Assembly (NCBI GenBank): GCA_964463915.1
Contig: CAYXEH010000002.1
Span: 62,001-126,000 of the forward strand
Length of the DNA: 64,000 bases
DNA from: PUPG01 sp964463915
GTDB taxonomy: Bacteria > Bacteroidota > Bacteroidia > Bacteroidales > UBA7960
Direction of reading: 5' to 3'
Below, in pieces: positions 53,979 to 63,289 of this stretch. Every line of letters starts with the position of its first letter. Positions within the stretch are counted from its first letter, which is position 1. Made by a program: the position numbers and the translations under genes. A model generated the notes under the pieces. The model ran no database searches. It saw only the letters and a program-made list of their open reading frames with translations, and was not told the origin of the DNA.

Positions 53979-54446
53979 TCAGGGGCCCGGCAAACTGTTC
54001 AGCCGGGAAAATGGAGGTACCTCCTCCAGAAAACGCCATGTTTGCTGTTTTTCATCCCGCACACAGCAATAATGCTCCCGGCCGTTGGTTACCGCCAGGT
54101 AAGCCACACCAAAAGAATAGTTGTACCTTGCCACCTGGTCAAACACATCCTGCGTAATGGCCACCTTCGGGGCCTTGCATTCCACAATCATCAGTGGCTT
54201 TCCTCCGGTACCATAAATGATTGCGTCCGCCCGCCGCGGCATACGGTTATACTGTAGCGAAGCCTCCACGGCGATCAGCCCCCCGGGATAACCCAGGTGA
54301 TCCTTCATCCAACGCAGGAAATGCTGCCTGACCCACTCTTCCGGGGTAAGCGACACATAGCGCTTTCTGAACTCATCGTAAATACATGGTTTCCCTGCAC
54401 GATGCAGGATGCGGAATGAGAAGACAGGCAAATTCAGCTGTTCCAT
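53979..54446 (-). CDS. Stand-alone type I restriction HsdR N-terminal-like nuclease domain
   Basis: 155 residues from the ATG at 54446; the only earlier in-frame start is a TTG at 54470, too close to the promoter at 54482. The protein consists of little more than an HSDR_N domain: RADAIIY then PLMIVECKAP, an intact D ... ExK nuclease motif of the PD-(D/E)XK kind. No helicase, HsdM or HsdS gene is present, so it does not work as a restriction enzyme here. Such lone domains are found in many Bacteroidota next to holA and amn; the job is unknown. It is divergent from amn. Confidence 0.85.
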   Translation of the reverse strand: MEQLNLPVFSFRILHRAGKPCIYDEFRKRYVSLTPEEWVRQHFLRWMKDHLGYPGGLIAVEASLQYNRMPRRADAIIYGTGGKPLMIVECKAPKVAITQDVFDQVARYNYSFGVAYLAVTNGREHYCCVRDEKQQTWRFLEEVPPFSRLNSLPGP

Positions 54447-54481
54447 AATATCAGGGAGATGCAAACACAATGCACCTTTTA

Positions 54482-54489
54482 CAAATATA
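54482..54489 (-). promoter_or_regulatory. -7 promoter element for the HsdR-N gene
   Basis: TATATTTG on the minus strand matches TAnnTTTG and would start transcription near 54475, so the ATG at 54446 is preferred. No -33 TTTG at 19 bases. Confidence 0.55.
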
Positions 54490-54525
54490 CATCAAAAAAA
54501 TACACCCCTTTTGTCAGGGTTTCAT

Positions 54526-54533
54526 TAATTTTG
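54526..54533 (+). promoter_or_regulatory. -7 promoter element for amn
   Basis: TAATTTTG matches TAnnTTTG and lies 28 bases before the ATG at 54562. A TTTG lies only 12 bases upstream, too close for a normal -33. Confidence 0.5.
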
Positions 54534-54561
54534 TTTCAAAAGTCAGGATAAAAGACCGGAC

Positions 54562-55350
54562 ATGAGGACACGTGAAGACATTGTAAAGAACTGGCTCCCC
54601 CGATATACAGGCACCAACGTTGATGAGATGGGTGAATACATCCTGCTGACCAATTTTAATCAATACATTTCACTCTTCGCAGAAGAATTCGATGTACCGG
54701 TCAAAGGGCTCGACAGGATCATGCCCACAGTCACCTATGATAATATCTCCATCATCAATTTCGGGATGGGTAGTGCCAATGCCGCCACCATCATGGACCT
54801 GTTGTCAGCTGCCCGGCCCAAAGCAGTGCTTTTCCTTGGAAAATGCGGCGGGTTAAAAAAGATCAATCAGCTGGGTGACCTCATCCTGCCCATTGCCGCC
54901 ATCCGGGGAGAAGGAACCTCCAATGATTATTTCCCGTCCGAGGTGCCTGCCCTTCCTGCTTTTAGCCTGCAAAAAGCGGTTTCCACCAACATCCGTGAAT
55001 TCGGCATGGATTACTGGACGGGCACCATTTACACCACCAACAGACGGGTGTGGGAACATGACGACAAATTCAAGAACTACCTGCGAAAGATCCGCTGCAT
55101 GGGTATCGACATGGAAACGGCCACCATTTTTTCCGTGGGGTTTTACAACAGCATTCCCACTGGTGCCCTGCTCCTGGTATCGGACCAGCCTATGATCTCT
55201 ACCGGGGTAAAAACGGCCAGGAGCGACAAAGAAGTTTCCGACCGTTTTGTGAAAAATCACCTGAATATCGGGGTGAACGCACTCAAAGAACTGATCAATA
55301 ACGGACTCACTGTAAAGCACCTGCGGTTCGACAACGAAGAACATGCCTAG
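54562..55350 (+). CDS. amn: AMP nucleosidase
   Basis: 262 residues, with the nucleoside-phosphorylase-like fold. IINFGMGSANAATIMDLL and VLFLGKCGGLKK are the phosphate/ribose-binding segments, RGEGTSNDYFP and MGIDMETATIFSVGF (with the Glu that holds the ribose) complete the site, and VSDQPM follows. It cuts AMP into adenine and ribose-5-phosphate. It is shorter than the proteobacterial AMP nucleosidase because it lacks the regulatory N-terminal domain, as usual in this phylum. It leads the amn-holA-cvpA-aminotransferase run, with 15 bases before holA. Confidence 0.93.
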   Translation: MRTREDIVKNWLPRYTGTNVDEMGEYILLTNFNQYISLFAEEFDVPVKGLDRIMPTVTYDNISIINFGMGSANAATIMDLLSAARPKAVLFLGKCGGLKKINQLGDLILPIAAIRGEGTSNDYFPSEVPALPAFSLQKAVSTNIREFGMDYWTGTIYTTNRRVWEHDDKFKNYLRKIRCMGIDMETATIFSVGFYNSIPTGALLLVSDQPMISTGVKTARSDKEVSDRFVKNHLNIGVNALKELINNGLTVKHLRFDNEEHA

Positions 55351-55365
55351 AACAACCAAGACCCT

Positions 55366-56373
55366 ATGTTTGCCAAAAACTATCAACAGGTCCTGAAAGA
55401 TATACGCAATAAAATTCTGCACCCCGTGTATTTTTTGATGGGGGAAGAAGCCTTTTATATTGACGTGATCGCTGACTTCATTGAAGATCAGATTCTTACT
55501 GACACCGAAAAAGAGTTTAACCTCAGCATATTGTACGGGAAAGACACCGACATCCCCACCATCATCAGTGTGGCCAAGCGTTATCCGATGATGGCCAGTC
55601 ACAATATCGTGATCATCAAAGAGGCCCAGCACATCAAACACATTGAAAATCTTCTCCCGTATGTGCAGAACCCCCTGGAGTCCACAATCCTTGTGATCTG
55701 CTACAAGTACAAGGACCTGGACAGGCGTACCAAATTCTATAAAGCACTGGAAAAGTCGGGCGTGGTATTCTCCGGAAAAAAATTATACGACAACCAGGTA
55801 CCCGGCTGGATCAGCGATTATGTCAAACGCCACGGCTACAAAATTGGTCCGCGGGCCCTGCAACTGCTGGCCGACCACCTGGGGACCGACCTGGGAAAAA
55901 TTGTCAACGAAGTCCGGAAACTCTTCATCAACCTAAAGAAAGGCTCGGAAATCACCCCGGAAGTGATCGAGGCCAATATCGGCATCAGCAAAGACTACAA
56001 TATTTTTGAGTTCCAAAACGCCCTGGGCAACAGAAACAACCAGAAGGCCTACCAGATTGCCAAATACTTTGCCGACAATCCCAAGTCACATCCCTTCGTA
56101 CTGATCAGCGGGGTGTTGTACCAGTTTTTCGCCAAACTGATCACCTATCACGGCCTGGCGGACAAAAGCCAGAAAAATGCCGCCAGTGAACTGGGGGTGA
56201 ATCCTTTTTTTGTGAAGGATTATGCCACAGCCGCAAGGAATTATCCCCCACAAAAGGTGATCGGCATTTTTTCTGAACTCAGGAATTATGACCTGAAGTC
56301 CAAAGGACTGAACAATGAAAGTACAGAGAGCGGGGAGCTTCTGAAAGAACTTACCTACAAAATATTAAACTGA
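55366..56373 (+). CDS. holA: DNA polymerase III delta subunit HolA
   Basis: 335 residues. PVYFLMGEEAFYIDVIADFIE begins an AAA+-like fold typical of delta, with KRYPMMASHNIVIIKEAQ and LVICYKYKDLDRRTKFYKAL following; the C-terminal helical domain includes FEFQNALGNRNNQKAYQIAKYF and VLISGVLYQFFAKLITYHGL. It opens the sliding clamp within the clamp loader. Start ATG at 55366, fifteen bases after amn; cvpA starts five bases after its stop. Confidence 0.92.
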   Translation: MFAKNYQQVLKDIRNKILHPVYFLMGEEAFYIDVIADFIEDQILTDTEKEFNLSILYGKDTDIPTIISVAKRYPMMASHNIVIIKEAQHIKHIENLLPYVQNPLESTILVICYKYKDLDRRTKFYKALEKSGVVFSGKKLYDNQVPGWISDYVKRHGYKIGPRALQLLADHLGTDLGKIVNEVRKLFINLKKGSEITPEVIEANIGISKDYNIFEFQNALGNRNNQKAYQIAKYFADNPKSHPFVLISGVLYQFFAKLITYHGLADKSQKNAASELGVNPFFVKDYATAARNYPPQKVIGIFSELRNYDLKSKGLNNESTESGELLKELTYKILN

Positions 56374-56378
56374 CCACC

Positions 56379-56945
56379 ATGCCTGTGAACCTGTTGGATA
56401 TCGTCATTGCCATACTGCTTCTGCTGGGCGCCATCAGGGGCTTTCAGAAAGGCTTTTTTCATGAGGTGGCCACCTTCCTGGGCCTGGTAGCCGGTGTGGT
56501 CATTGCCATTGTGTCGGCCCGCATGGTCGGCGAATCCACCGAACACCTCTTCGACTGGAATGTGGAGATCGTCAAGGCCGTGGTTTTCGTGGTGATATTC
56601 CTCATCATCCTGACCATTGTGCAACTACTGGGTAGCCTTATGACCAGCATTTTCAAAGCCCTGATGCTCGGCTTTATCAATAAGCTGGCGGGATTTGCCG
56701 TCGGAGCCCTGAAATGGGCCCTGCTTCTGAGCATCTTTTTCATGGTCATTGATTTTGTGGATGCCATCAGGAAGATTATTACCCCGGAGATGCGCGCCGG
56801 CAGTTACCTGTATATGCAGCTTGAAAGATTGTCAGACTGGCTGCTGGTCCAACTCGGGGCATATGCCGACGTTTCCGAAACCCTATTTTATTCTTCATTC
56901 AACAACGCTTTTTTGCTTTATGACCGATTCAATATCATGGGATAA
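56379..56945 (+). CDS. CvpA family membrane protein
   Basis: 188 residues with four membrane helices, starting NLLDIVIAILLLLGAIRGFQKGFF, the CvpA signature. Family members are linked to colicin V export in E. coli and more generally to envelope stress tolerance. It lies tightly between holA (five bases) and the class V aminotransferase, whose start lies 26 bases inside its 3' end, pointing to translational coupling. Confidence 0.88.
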   Translation: MPVNLLDIVIAILLLLGAIRGFQKGFFHEVATFLGLVAGVVIAIVSARMVGESTEHLFDWNVEIVKAVVFVVIFLIILTIVQLLGSLMTSIFKALMLGFINKLAGFAVGALKWALLLSIFFMVIDFVDAIRKIITPEMRAGSYLYMQLERLSDWLLVQLGAYADVSETLFYSSFNNAFLLYDRFNIMG

Positions 56946-58086
56946 GATCCGTAAAGACTTTAAAATCACCAACAATTACGCCTATTTCCACAGCGCCGGA
57001 ATGTCACCCATTCCAAAACCCGTGTTTAGAGCCATTACCCGGGCCTATGAGAGATTGTACGAAGCCGGCGACATCGACTTCCACCACGACCTGGAACAGG
57101 CGGAGATGCTACTTCAGCAGGTCGGCCACATCCTGAACACCAGTTCCACGAATCTGGCCCTTTTGCCCAATACTTCAATGGCTCTGTCGATGGTGGCACT
57201 ATCGATGCAACGATTCCTGCACAAGCCCTTCAGCATTCTATCCAAGGCGGATGAATTCCCGGCCACCCATATCCCTTTTGAATACCAGGACATCCCGGTC
57301 AAATATGTGGCACCCGAAAATGGCCGTTATCCTGTTGAGCGCATCCTGGATCAGGTCAACGAAAGCACCCGTGCCGTGGTCTGCTCCTATGTGCAATACA
57401 ATACCGGATTCCGTCAGGACCTGGAAACACTGGGAACAGCCCTGAGAGAAAGAGACCTGCTATTCGTGGTGAATGCCACCCAGGGTTTCCCTTTTTTCCA
57501 CCTTGACATGGAGAAAATGCACATTGACGTGATGGTGGCCTCCCTCCATAAATGGGGCTGTGCCGGGCATGTGGGATCACTCATGTACACCTCGGAAGCC
57601 TACCGCGAACGTTTCCCCGCCCCCCTTGCCGGGTGGTTGTCGGTACGCCCGCCTGAAGGGGAGTACATCCTTACCAGCAAAGGAGCCCCGTTCCATATCC
57701 ACCCCCATGCAGCCCAGTACCAGTTCGGAACCAGCAACCTGCAAAGCGTGCTGGGGCTGAAAGCCGCCATCTCCTATATGGAAGAGATCGGCATTGAAAA
57801 CATCCGGAAGCGCATTCTGGAACTGATCACTGAAACCATTGCCTCTCTGAGCCAGCTCGAAAATGTGGAGATAATGAGCCCCCACAATCATGCGGGGGAA
57901 CAATCGGGCATCCTGATTTTTAACCTGAAAGGGAAGATTAACGAGGTCTGCGTGAGTCACTTGGGGAGCAAACACATCATTACCGCCATGCGGGAGGGGC
58001 ACATCGGGATATCATGTAACTTCTTCAATAACCGTGAAGACATTGACCTGCTTACGGAAGAGATCCGAAACTTCATGAAGTCCTGA
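56920..58086 (+). CDS. Class V aminotransferase family protein
   Basis: 388 residues from the ATG at 56920. An open frame extends back to 56749 inside cvpA, but the protein similarity begins with TDSISWDKIRKDFKI, so the shorter start is used. The PLP lysine is Lys211 in MVASLHKWGC, the cofactor-binding Asp/Gln are in VNATQGFPF, and AYFHSAGMSPIPKPVFRAI is the usual N-terminal anchor. It is related to cysteine desulfurases and isopenicillin-N-epimerase-like enzymes but lacks a clear SufS/IscS active-site Cys loop, so the reaction is not known. Its 3' end overlaps the convergent decarboxylase gene by 14 bases. Confidence 0.87.
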   Translation: MTDSISWDKIRKDFKITNNYAYFHSAGMSPIPKPVFRAITRAYERLYEAGDIDFHHDLEQAEMLLQQVGHILNTSSTNLALLPNTSMALSMVALSMQRFLHKPFSILSKADEFPATHIPFEYQDIPVKYVAPENGRYPVERILDQVNESTRAVVCSYVQYNTGFRQDLETLGTALRERDLLFVVNATQGFPFFHLDMEKMHIDVMVASLHKWGCAGHVGSLMYTSEAYRERFPAPLAGWLSVRPPEGEYILTSKGAPFHIHPHAAQYQFGTSNLQSVLGLKAAISYMEEIGIENIRKRILELITETIASLSQLENVEIMSPHNHAGEQSGILIFNLKGKINEVCVSHLGSKHIITAMREGHIGISCNFFNNREDIDLLTEEIRNFMKS

Positions 58087-59488
58087 GACGGCCTGCATGT
58101 TCTGTAATCAGCTCCCAGGCCCGTTCCACATGCCTCAGGCCTGTTGTCCTTTGCCCGACTGAAAGACGGATTGCATAACGGCCTTTTAACAGGGTATGGG
58201 TCAGAAACACCTCGCCTGAGGCGTTGACCGCATCCAGCAATTCCTTATTGAGATCCGCCAAAGCATCTTCCGGCAATCCTCCCGGGTTGTAACGGAAGCA
58301 AACCAAAGTCAGGTATTGCGGTGCCAGGGATTCAAAGCGCCGGTCGGCTTCCACCCATCCATGGAAACTTTGTGCCAGCCCGATGTGTTCACGGACCATT
58401 TCCCGGATGCCGGATACTCCGTAGGAACGCAATACAAACCACAGCTTCAGCGCCCGGAACCTGCGCCCCAGCTGAATGCCCCAGTCACGGTAATTCTTCA
58501 CCTGGTCATCGGCGGCGGTTTTCAGGTATTCGGGCTGAATGCCCAGGGTATGGATCAGCATATCGGGATCACGTACAAAGTAGGCAGAACAGTCAAAATT
58601 GGTGAGCATCCATTTATGGGGGTTAAAGACAAATGAATCGGCCTGTTCAACTCCTTTCATAAACCACCTGTGGGCCGGATCCACCGCCGCCGTTCCCGCA
58701 AAAGCGGCATCCACGTGCAGCCAGATCCCGTACCGTTTGCAGATAGCTGCAATGGCTTCCACGGGGTCCATCGCCATGGATGAGGTGCTGCCCAGTGTAG
58801 CCACCACGCAGGCCGGCCGGCATCCACTCGCAAGATCCTTTTTAATGGCTGTTTCCAACGATTCCGGGCACATGGCCAATGCATCGTCCACATCGGTCAG
58901 ACGCAGGTTGTCCTTCCCGTAACCGGCAATTTTTACCCCTTTTTCGATACTGGAATGGGTCTCCGATGAAGCATACACGGTCAGGGGCATTCTCACCCCC
59001 TCACGATTGGCAGCAAAATCACTGACTTTCTCCCGGGCCGACAGCAGGGCACAAAGCGTCGCCGTTGAAGCCGTATCCTGGATCACCCCGGTCATGTCCG
59101 CGGGAAGACCGATCATATCGCCCAGCCATTCCATCATCCTTTCCTCGAGTTCCGCCGCTGCGGGCGAAGTCTGCCACACCATACACTGGCTGCCAAGGCC
59201 GGCCGTGAGCATTTCGGCCAGCACAGAGGCCGGGCTGTTGTTGGCGGGAAAATATGCAAACCATCCGGGATGTTGCCAATGGGTAATACCCGGCATCACC
59301 ACCTCCTGAAAGTCTTTAAAAATGGCATCCATCGATTCCCCAATTTCCGGCGGGCCGCCGGGAAGGCGGGCCAGAATGTCGCCGGGCGACACCTTTGACT
59401 TTACGGGGTAATGTTCCACATGTTCAAAATAGTCCGCCAGCCAGTCCACAAATTCATGGCCGTAACGGCGAAAAGTATTGTTATCCAT
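58073..59488 (-). CDS. Aromatic-L-amino-acid decarboxylase family protein
   Basis: 471 residues from the ATG at 59488 (a GTG at 59494 would add two). It is a group II PLP decarboxylase: Lys292 in NPHKWML binds PLP, SSETHSSIEKG holds the stacking His, and HVDAAFAGTAAV the cofactor Asp. HWQHPGWFAYFPANNSPASVLAEML and GLGSQCMVWQTSPAAAELE match eukaryote-like aromatic amino acid decarboxylases. It could make tyramine, phenylethylamine or tryptamine, or act on another amino acid; the substrate is not fixed. No transporter stands next to it. Confidence 0.92.
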   Translation of the reverse strand: MDNNTFRRYGHEFVDWLADYFEHVEHYPVKSKVSPGDILARLPGGPPEIGESMDAIFKDFQEVVMPGITHWQHPGWFAYFPANNSPASVLAEMLTAGLGSQCMVWQTSPAAAELEERMMEWLGDMIGLPADMTGVIQDTASTATLCALLSAREKVSDFAANREGVRMPLTVYASSETHSSIEKGVKIAGYGKDNLRLTDVDDALAMCPESLETAIKKDLASGCRPACVVATLGSTSSMAMDPVEAIAAICKRYGIWLHVDAAFAGTAAVDPAHRWFMKGVEQADSFVFNPHKWMLTNFDCSAYFVRDPDMLIHTLGIQPEYLKTAADDQVKNYRDWGIQLGRRFRALKLWFVLRSYGVSGIREMVREHIGLAQSFHGWVEADRRFESLAPQYLTLVCFRYNPGGLPEDALADLNKELLDAVNASGEVFLTHTLLKGRYAIRLSVGQRTTGLRHVERAWELITEHAGRLRTS

Positions 59489-59602
59489 AACCACGGGTTT
59501 GGGGTTTTTGCCACGAAGTTACAGATAATTTCCCGTTGGAATTGAGTCTTGTTCATCCCCCGTTCACAGATGCTGCATAACCAGGTGGACGGATCGGTAC
59601 AA

Positions 59603-59974
59603 TCAGAAAGGCAGGTCATCATCTTCACCGATGGGCGGCAGGGGCTCATCCGTAGAAGGTGGTGCATCAAAAGGCGACGGAGCATCGCTTTCACCCGGGC
59701 CTGGTGAAGAAGACGATCTATCTATCTTCCAGGCCTTCACATCGGTATACCATCGGCCGTTGAACTCACGGCTCTCGATATTGACCGAAGCCGTGATCCG
59801 TTCTCCTTCTTTCAGGTTAAACTGGTCAATCTTATCCCCCCAAAGGGCGATACAGACTTTCCTCGGGTAAGGACCTTCGGTTTCAATAATCACTTCTTGC
59901 TTGCGCCAGGGGCCTTTGCGCCCTTCACCACTTTGTTCGGGGAGAATGGATAGGACAGTTCCGCTCAGTTCCAT
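59603..59974 (-). CDS. DUF3127 protein with an SSB-like acidic C-terminal tail
   Basis: 123 residues from the ATG at 59974 (an open frame reaches 60034). The N-terminal part, MELSGTVLSILPEQSGEGRKGPWRKQEVIIE then KVCIALWGDKIDQF and NGRWYTDVKAWKI, is a DUF3127 domain with an OB-fold look. A flexible Ser/Pro/Gly-rich linker follows, ending GEDDDLPF. The last residues closely resemble the DDDIPF tip of single-strand DNA-binding protein, which recruits repair and replication partners. The gene stands alone. Confidence 0.85.
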   Translation of the reverse strand: MELSGTVLSILPEQSGEGRKGPWRKQEVIIETEGPYPRKVCIALWGDKIDQFNLKEGERITASVNIESREFNGRWYTDVKAWKIDRSSSSPGPGESDAPSPFDAPPSTDEPLPPIGEDDDLPF

Positions 59975-60315
59975 AATAGTAAGCCTGAATTGGTTATAAT
60001 TGGATTCATTCACAGGATCACCCTGCAGGGTCACAGGATCAATTCCTTTCAGTCAAAAGTAACAGAAAAATGTCAGACAGGCAAACATACAGGCGATCCC
60101 CACAAGCATGTGTAATACCACCGTATAAAATATTGTCCCGCACACAGAACAATAGTCCAGGGCTCTCGAAGAAATTTTTTAGTGTTCTGTATATTGATCA
60201 CAACATTATGTCGGCAAAAAGGTCTGCAGTTCCAATCGTATGGTTATAATCCTTATTTTTAGCCGGAAAAAATCTGCTCACATCATTAATTTACTAACCA
60301 ACCTAACCAAGCAAC
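59975..60315. other. Intergenic region without a recognised gene
   Basis: About 340 bases between the divergent DUF3127 and amidohydrolase genes. No RNA gene, repeat or long open frame was recognised. A TATTTTTA at 60254-60261 may serve as -7 element for the amidohydrolase gene. Confidence 0.5.
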
Positions 60316-63237
60316 ATGAAGCGTTCACACATTTCCCTGTTGATTTTATTGCTGGTGCTTTGCGGAGAGGTGACCGCGCAGACCTCCCGTTTGACGGGAC
60401 TGCGGGAGAACACCCCATCCGTTTTTGCACTGACCAATGCCGAAATTTTCACCGAACCCGGAAGCAGTATATCCGGAGCCACCATGGTAGTGCGCGACGG
60501 AACCATCGAAGCCGTCGGCCGCCGTATCAGCATTCCTTCTGATGCCACGGTAATCGACATGGAAGGAAAAAAGATCTACCCCGGATTCATTGACCTTTTT
60601 ACCCAGTACGGACTACCCACACCTGAAAGCACAGACAACATCCACTGGAATCAGCAGATACGCGCTCATTACAGCAGTGCGGAAGATTTCACTCCTGACG
60701 AGGAAGCGGCCAGCGTATTGCGTAACCAGGGATTCGTAGCTGTACAGACTCTTCCCGCCCATGGGTTGTTCCGGGGTTATGGCAGCATCACTACCCTGGG
60801 ATCGCGCGATGCCAATCGTGAACTGATCCGCGCAGATCATTCCCAGATGCTCTCTTTCCGCCGCTCAAGGGAGCTCCGGCAAAGTTATCCCACCTCAGGA
60901 ATGGGTGCCATTTCACTGGTCCGGCAGACACTCCTGGACGCCGAATGGTACCGCGAGGCCCACAATGCTTACAATGTACAGCAGGGCCTTGAACGACCGG
61001 AGACCAACAGGTCACTGGAAGCCATCGACAATGCCGTTCATCAGGAAATCCCTTTCATCATGGAAGCGGAAGACGAAAACTGGGTGATGCGATCACACGC
61101 CGTGGCTTCAGAATTCGGACTGAACATCTGGATACGCGGCAGCGGACATGAATACCGGGCCCTGGAATCCGTCAGTGAAACAGGCCGCCCCCTCATCCTT
61201 CCCCTTAACTTCCCGAAGACCCCCGATGTGACCTCCCCGGAAGAGGCAAGAAGGGTTTCGCTGGAGGCACTCAGGCACTGGTACTATGCACCGGAGAATC
61301 CTGCTCGTGTGGCGGAAGCCGGTATTCCCATGGCACTGACCGCCTATGGCAGCAACAAGAATTTTCTGGACAACCTGAAAACCGCAGTGGAACGTGGTCT
61401 GAACCCGGAAAATGCCCTGCGCGCCCTCACCACCACCCCTGCATCCATGCTGGGCATCGACAATCGCTATGGCAGCCTTACCGAAGGGAAAGCAGCCAGT
61501 TTTATCGTTGCCGACAAAGACCTGTTTGATCATAACTCAAAGATCCTCCAGGTATGGATAGATGGACAGGAATACAAAATAAACCCCGATCGCAATGAGC
61601 CGGGAGGACAATGGCTGATCAGTGGCAGGGAAGAACTCACGGATGCCGTAATCAACATAGAAGGAAGGCCTGGCCAGTTCCGCGGAACCATCACCCTGGA
61701 CGACCAGTCTGTCCGGCTGATGCGTATCCGGATTGAAAACAATCGCCTGTATACAGGCTTTTCTGGTGAATCCCTCGGTCTGGACGGCATCATCAGGCTT
61801 TCAGCCAACCTCGGCAGCGACGAATTGCTGGGCGTGGGTGAAACATCAGACGGAGAATTCTTTACCTGGAAAGCGGCACGAATTGAACCGGCAGGGGAAG
61901 GCAGGGAAAGGACAAGGGCACCGTTCATCCCGCTAAACCTTCCCGAACGCTATCCTTCAGTAGATTACGGACTCACTGCCATTCCTGAACAACCGGATCA
62001 TTTACTGGTCCGGAATGCCACCATCTGGACCCAGGGCGAAGAGGGTATCATGGAAAATGCCGACATGCTCATTACCGATGGCCGGATCGCCGCTGTCGGT
62101 TACAACATCGATGCTCCCAGGCGTGCCACGGTGATCGACGCCGACGGCCGCCATGTGACACCGGGCCTGATCGATCCCCATATTCATTCCAGTATAGCAG
62201 GGGGAGTGAATGAAACCGGTGATGCCATCACCTCTGAAACCCGAATCCAGGATGTGATGGATGCCAACAACGTGTGGATTTATCGTCTGCTGGCCGGTGG
62301 TACCACCAGTGCCAAATTATTCCATGGTTCTGCCAATCCCATTGGCGGGCAGGATGCTGCCATGAAAATGCGTTGGGGACACAGACCGGATGAATTATTG
62401 ATCGAGGATGCCTTCCCGGGATTGAAAATGGCCCTCGGGGAGAACGTAAAACGCATGGGTTCGCGCTACCCCAGCAGCCGCCAGGGTACGGAACAGATCA
62501 TCAAGGATGCCTTCCAGGCAGCTGTGGAGTACGGGAAAGCCTGGGAACGCTGGAAGAATGATCCCACCGGCATCCCGCCAAGGAGAGACCTGCAGCTGGA
62601 ACCCATTCTGGAGGTAATCAACGGGGAAAGAAAAGCCCACGTACATGCATACCGACAGGACGAAATGCTTATGATGATCAGGTTGGGCGATGAGTTTGGA
62701 TTTACCGTCGGCACCTTCGAGCACGGCCTGGAAGCTTACAAAATTGCCGATGAGATCAGGGAACACGGGGTAGCCCCCGTTGTCTGGAGCGACTGGGCCG
62801 CCTTTAAAGTAGAGGCCTATGATGGCATCCTGCACAATGCTAAGATCCTGAATGACGCCGGCGTACTCACCACCCTTCATTCTGACAATACCCAGTTGTC
62901 GAGCCGCATGAACTGGGAAGCCGCCAAGACCATGAAAACGGGCGTGGATGAAATTGATGCCATGAATTTCATCACAATTAACCCGGCCAAAGTGATGGGC
63001 ATTGACCACCGCATCGGATCCCTGGAGGAAGGCAAAGACGCTGATTTTGTGATCTGGAACGGTCATCCCATGTCCACCTTCTCTACGCCTGACCAGACCT
63101 GGGTAGACGGCAGAAAATATTTTGACCGGGAAACCGATCTGCAACTACAGAAAGAGGTCAGACAGGAAAGGGCCATGATCATCGACCGCATCCTGGAACG
63201 ACAACAGGGTGAGAGAAACAACAATGATGAACAGTAA
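60316..63237 (+). CDS. Secreted tandem amidohydrolase-family protein
   Basis: 973 residues with a signal peptide (residues 1-22). It has two copies of the amidohydrolase layout. Domain 1 (about 35-430) has the flanking barrel segments (VRDGTIEAVGRRI, KKIYPGFIDLF, GIDNRYGSLTEGKAASFIVADKD) but no HxH metal motif at the expected place, so it looks non-catalytic. Domain 2 (about 560-950) keeps metal ligands: PGLIDPHIHSS, AHVHAYRQDEM, GTFEHGLEAY and TTLHSDN. It is likely a periplasmic or outer-surface hydrolase acting on peptides or cyclic amides (inference). The next gene starts 52 bases later and encodes a similar protein. Confidence 0.88.
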   Translation: MKRSHISLLILLLVLCGEVTAQTSRLTGLRENTPSVFALTNAEIFTEPGSSISGATMVVRDGTIEAVGRRISIPSDATVIDMEGKKIYPGFIDLFTQYGLPTPESTDNIHWNQQIRAHYSSAEDFTPDEEAASVLRNQGFVAVQTLPAHGLFRGYGSITTLGSRDANRELIRADHSQMLSFRRSRELRQSYPTSGMGAISLVRQTLLDAEWYREAHNAYNVQQGLERPETNRSLEAIDNAVHQEIPFIMEAEDENWVMRSHAVASEFGLNIWIRGSGHEYRALESVSETGRPLILPLNFPKTPDVTSPEEARRVSLEALRHWYYAPENPARVAEAGIPMALTAYGSNKNFLDNLKTAVERGLNPENALRALTTTPASMLGIDNRYGSLTEGKAASFIVADKDLFDHNSKILQVWIDGQEYKINPDRNEPGGQWLISGREELTDAVINIEGRPGQFRGTITLDDQSVRLMRIRIENNRLYTGFSGESLGLDGIIRLSANLGSDELLGVGETSDGEFFTWKAARIEPAGEGRERTRAPFIPLNLPERYPSVDYGLTAIPEQPDHLLVRNATIWTQGEEGIMENADMLITDGRIAAVGYNIDAPRRATVIDADGRHVTPGLIDPHIHSSIAGGVNETGDAITSETRIQDVMDANNVWIYRLLAGGTTSAKLFHGSANPIGGQDAAMKMRWGHRPDELLIEDAFPGLKMALGENVKRMGSRYPSSRQGTEQIIKDAFQAAVEYGKAWERWKNDPTGIPPRRDLQLEPILEVINGERKAHVHAYRQDEMLMMIRLGDEFGFTVGTFEHGLEAYKIADEIREHGVAPVVWSDWAAFKVEAYDGILHNAKILNDAGVLTTLHSDNTQLSSRMNWEAAKTMKTGVDEIDAMNFITINPAKVMGIDHRIGSLEEGKDADFVIWNGHPMSTFSTPDQTWVDGRKYFDRETDLQLQKEVRQERAMIIDRILERQQGERNNNDEQ

Positions 63238-63289
63238 GCAGGTGGCTTTTTCAGGCATCCTAACGTAGAACCAAACAAATCAATATACA

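Noticed and set aside
53979..54446. A type I restriction-modification system
   Set aside because: Only the N-terminal domain of HsdR is present; no HsdM, HsdS or helicase part is found in the window.
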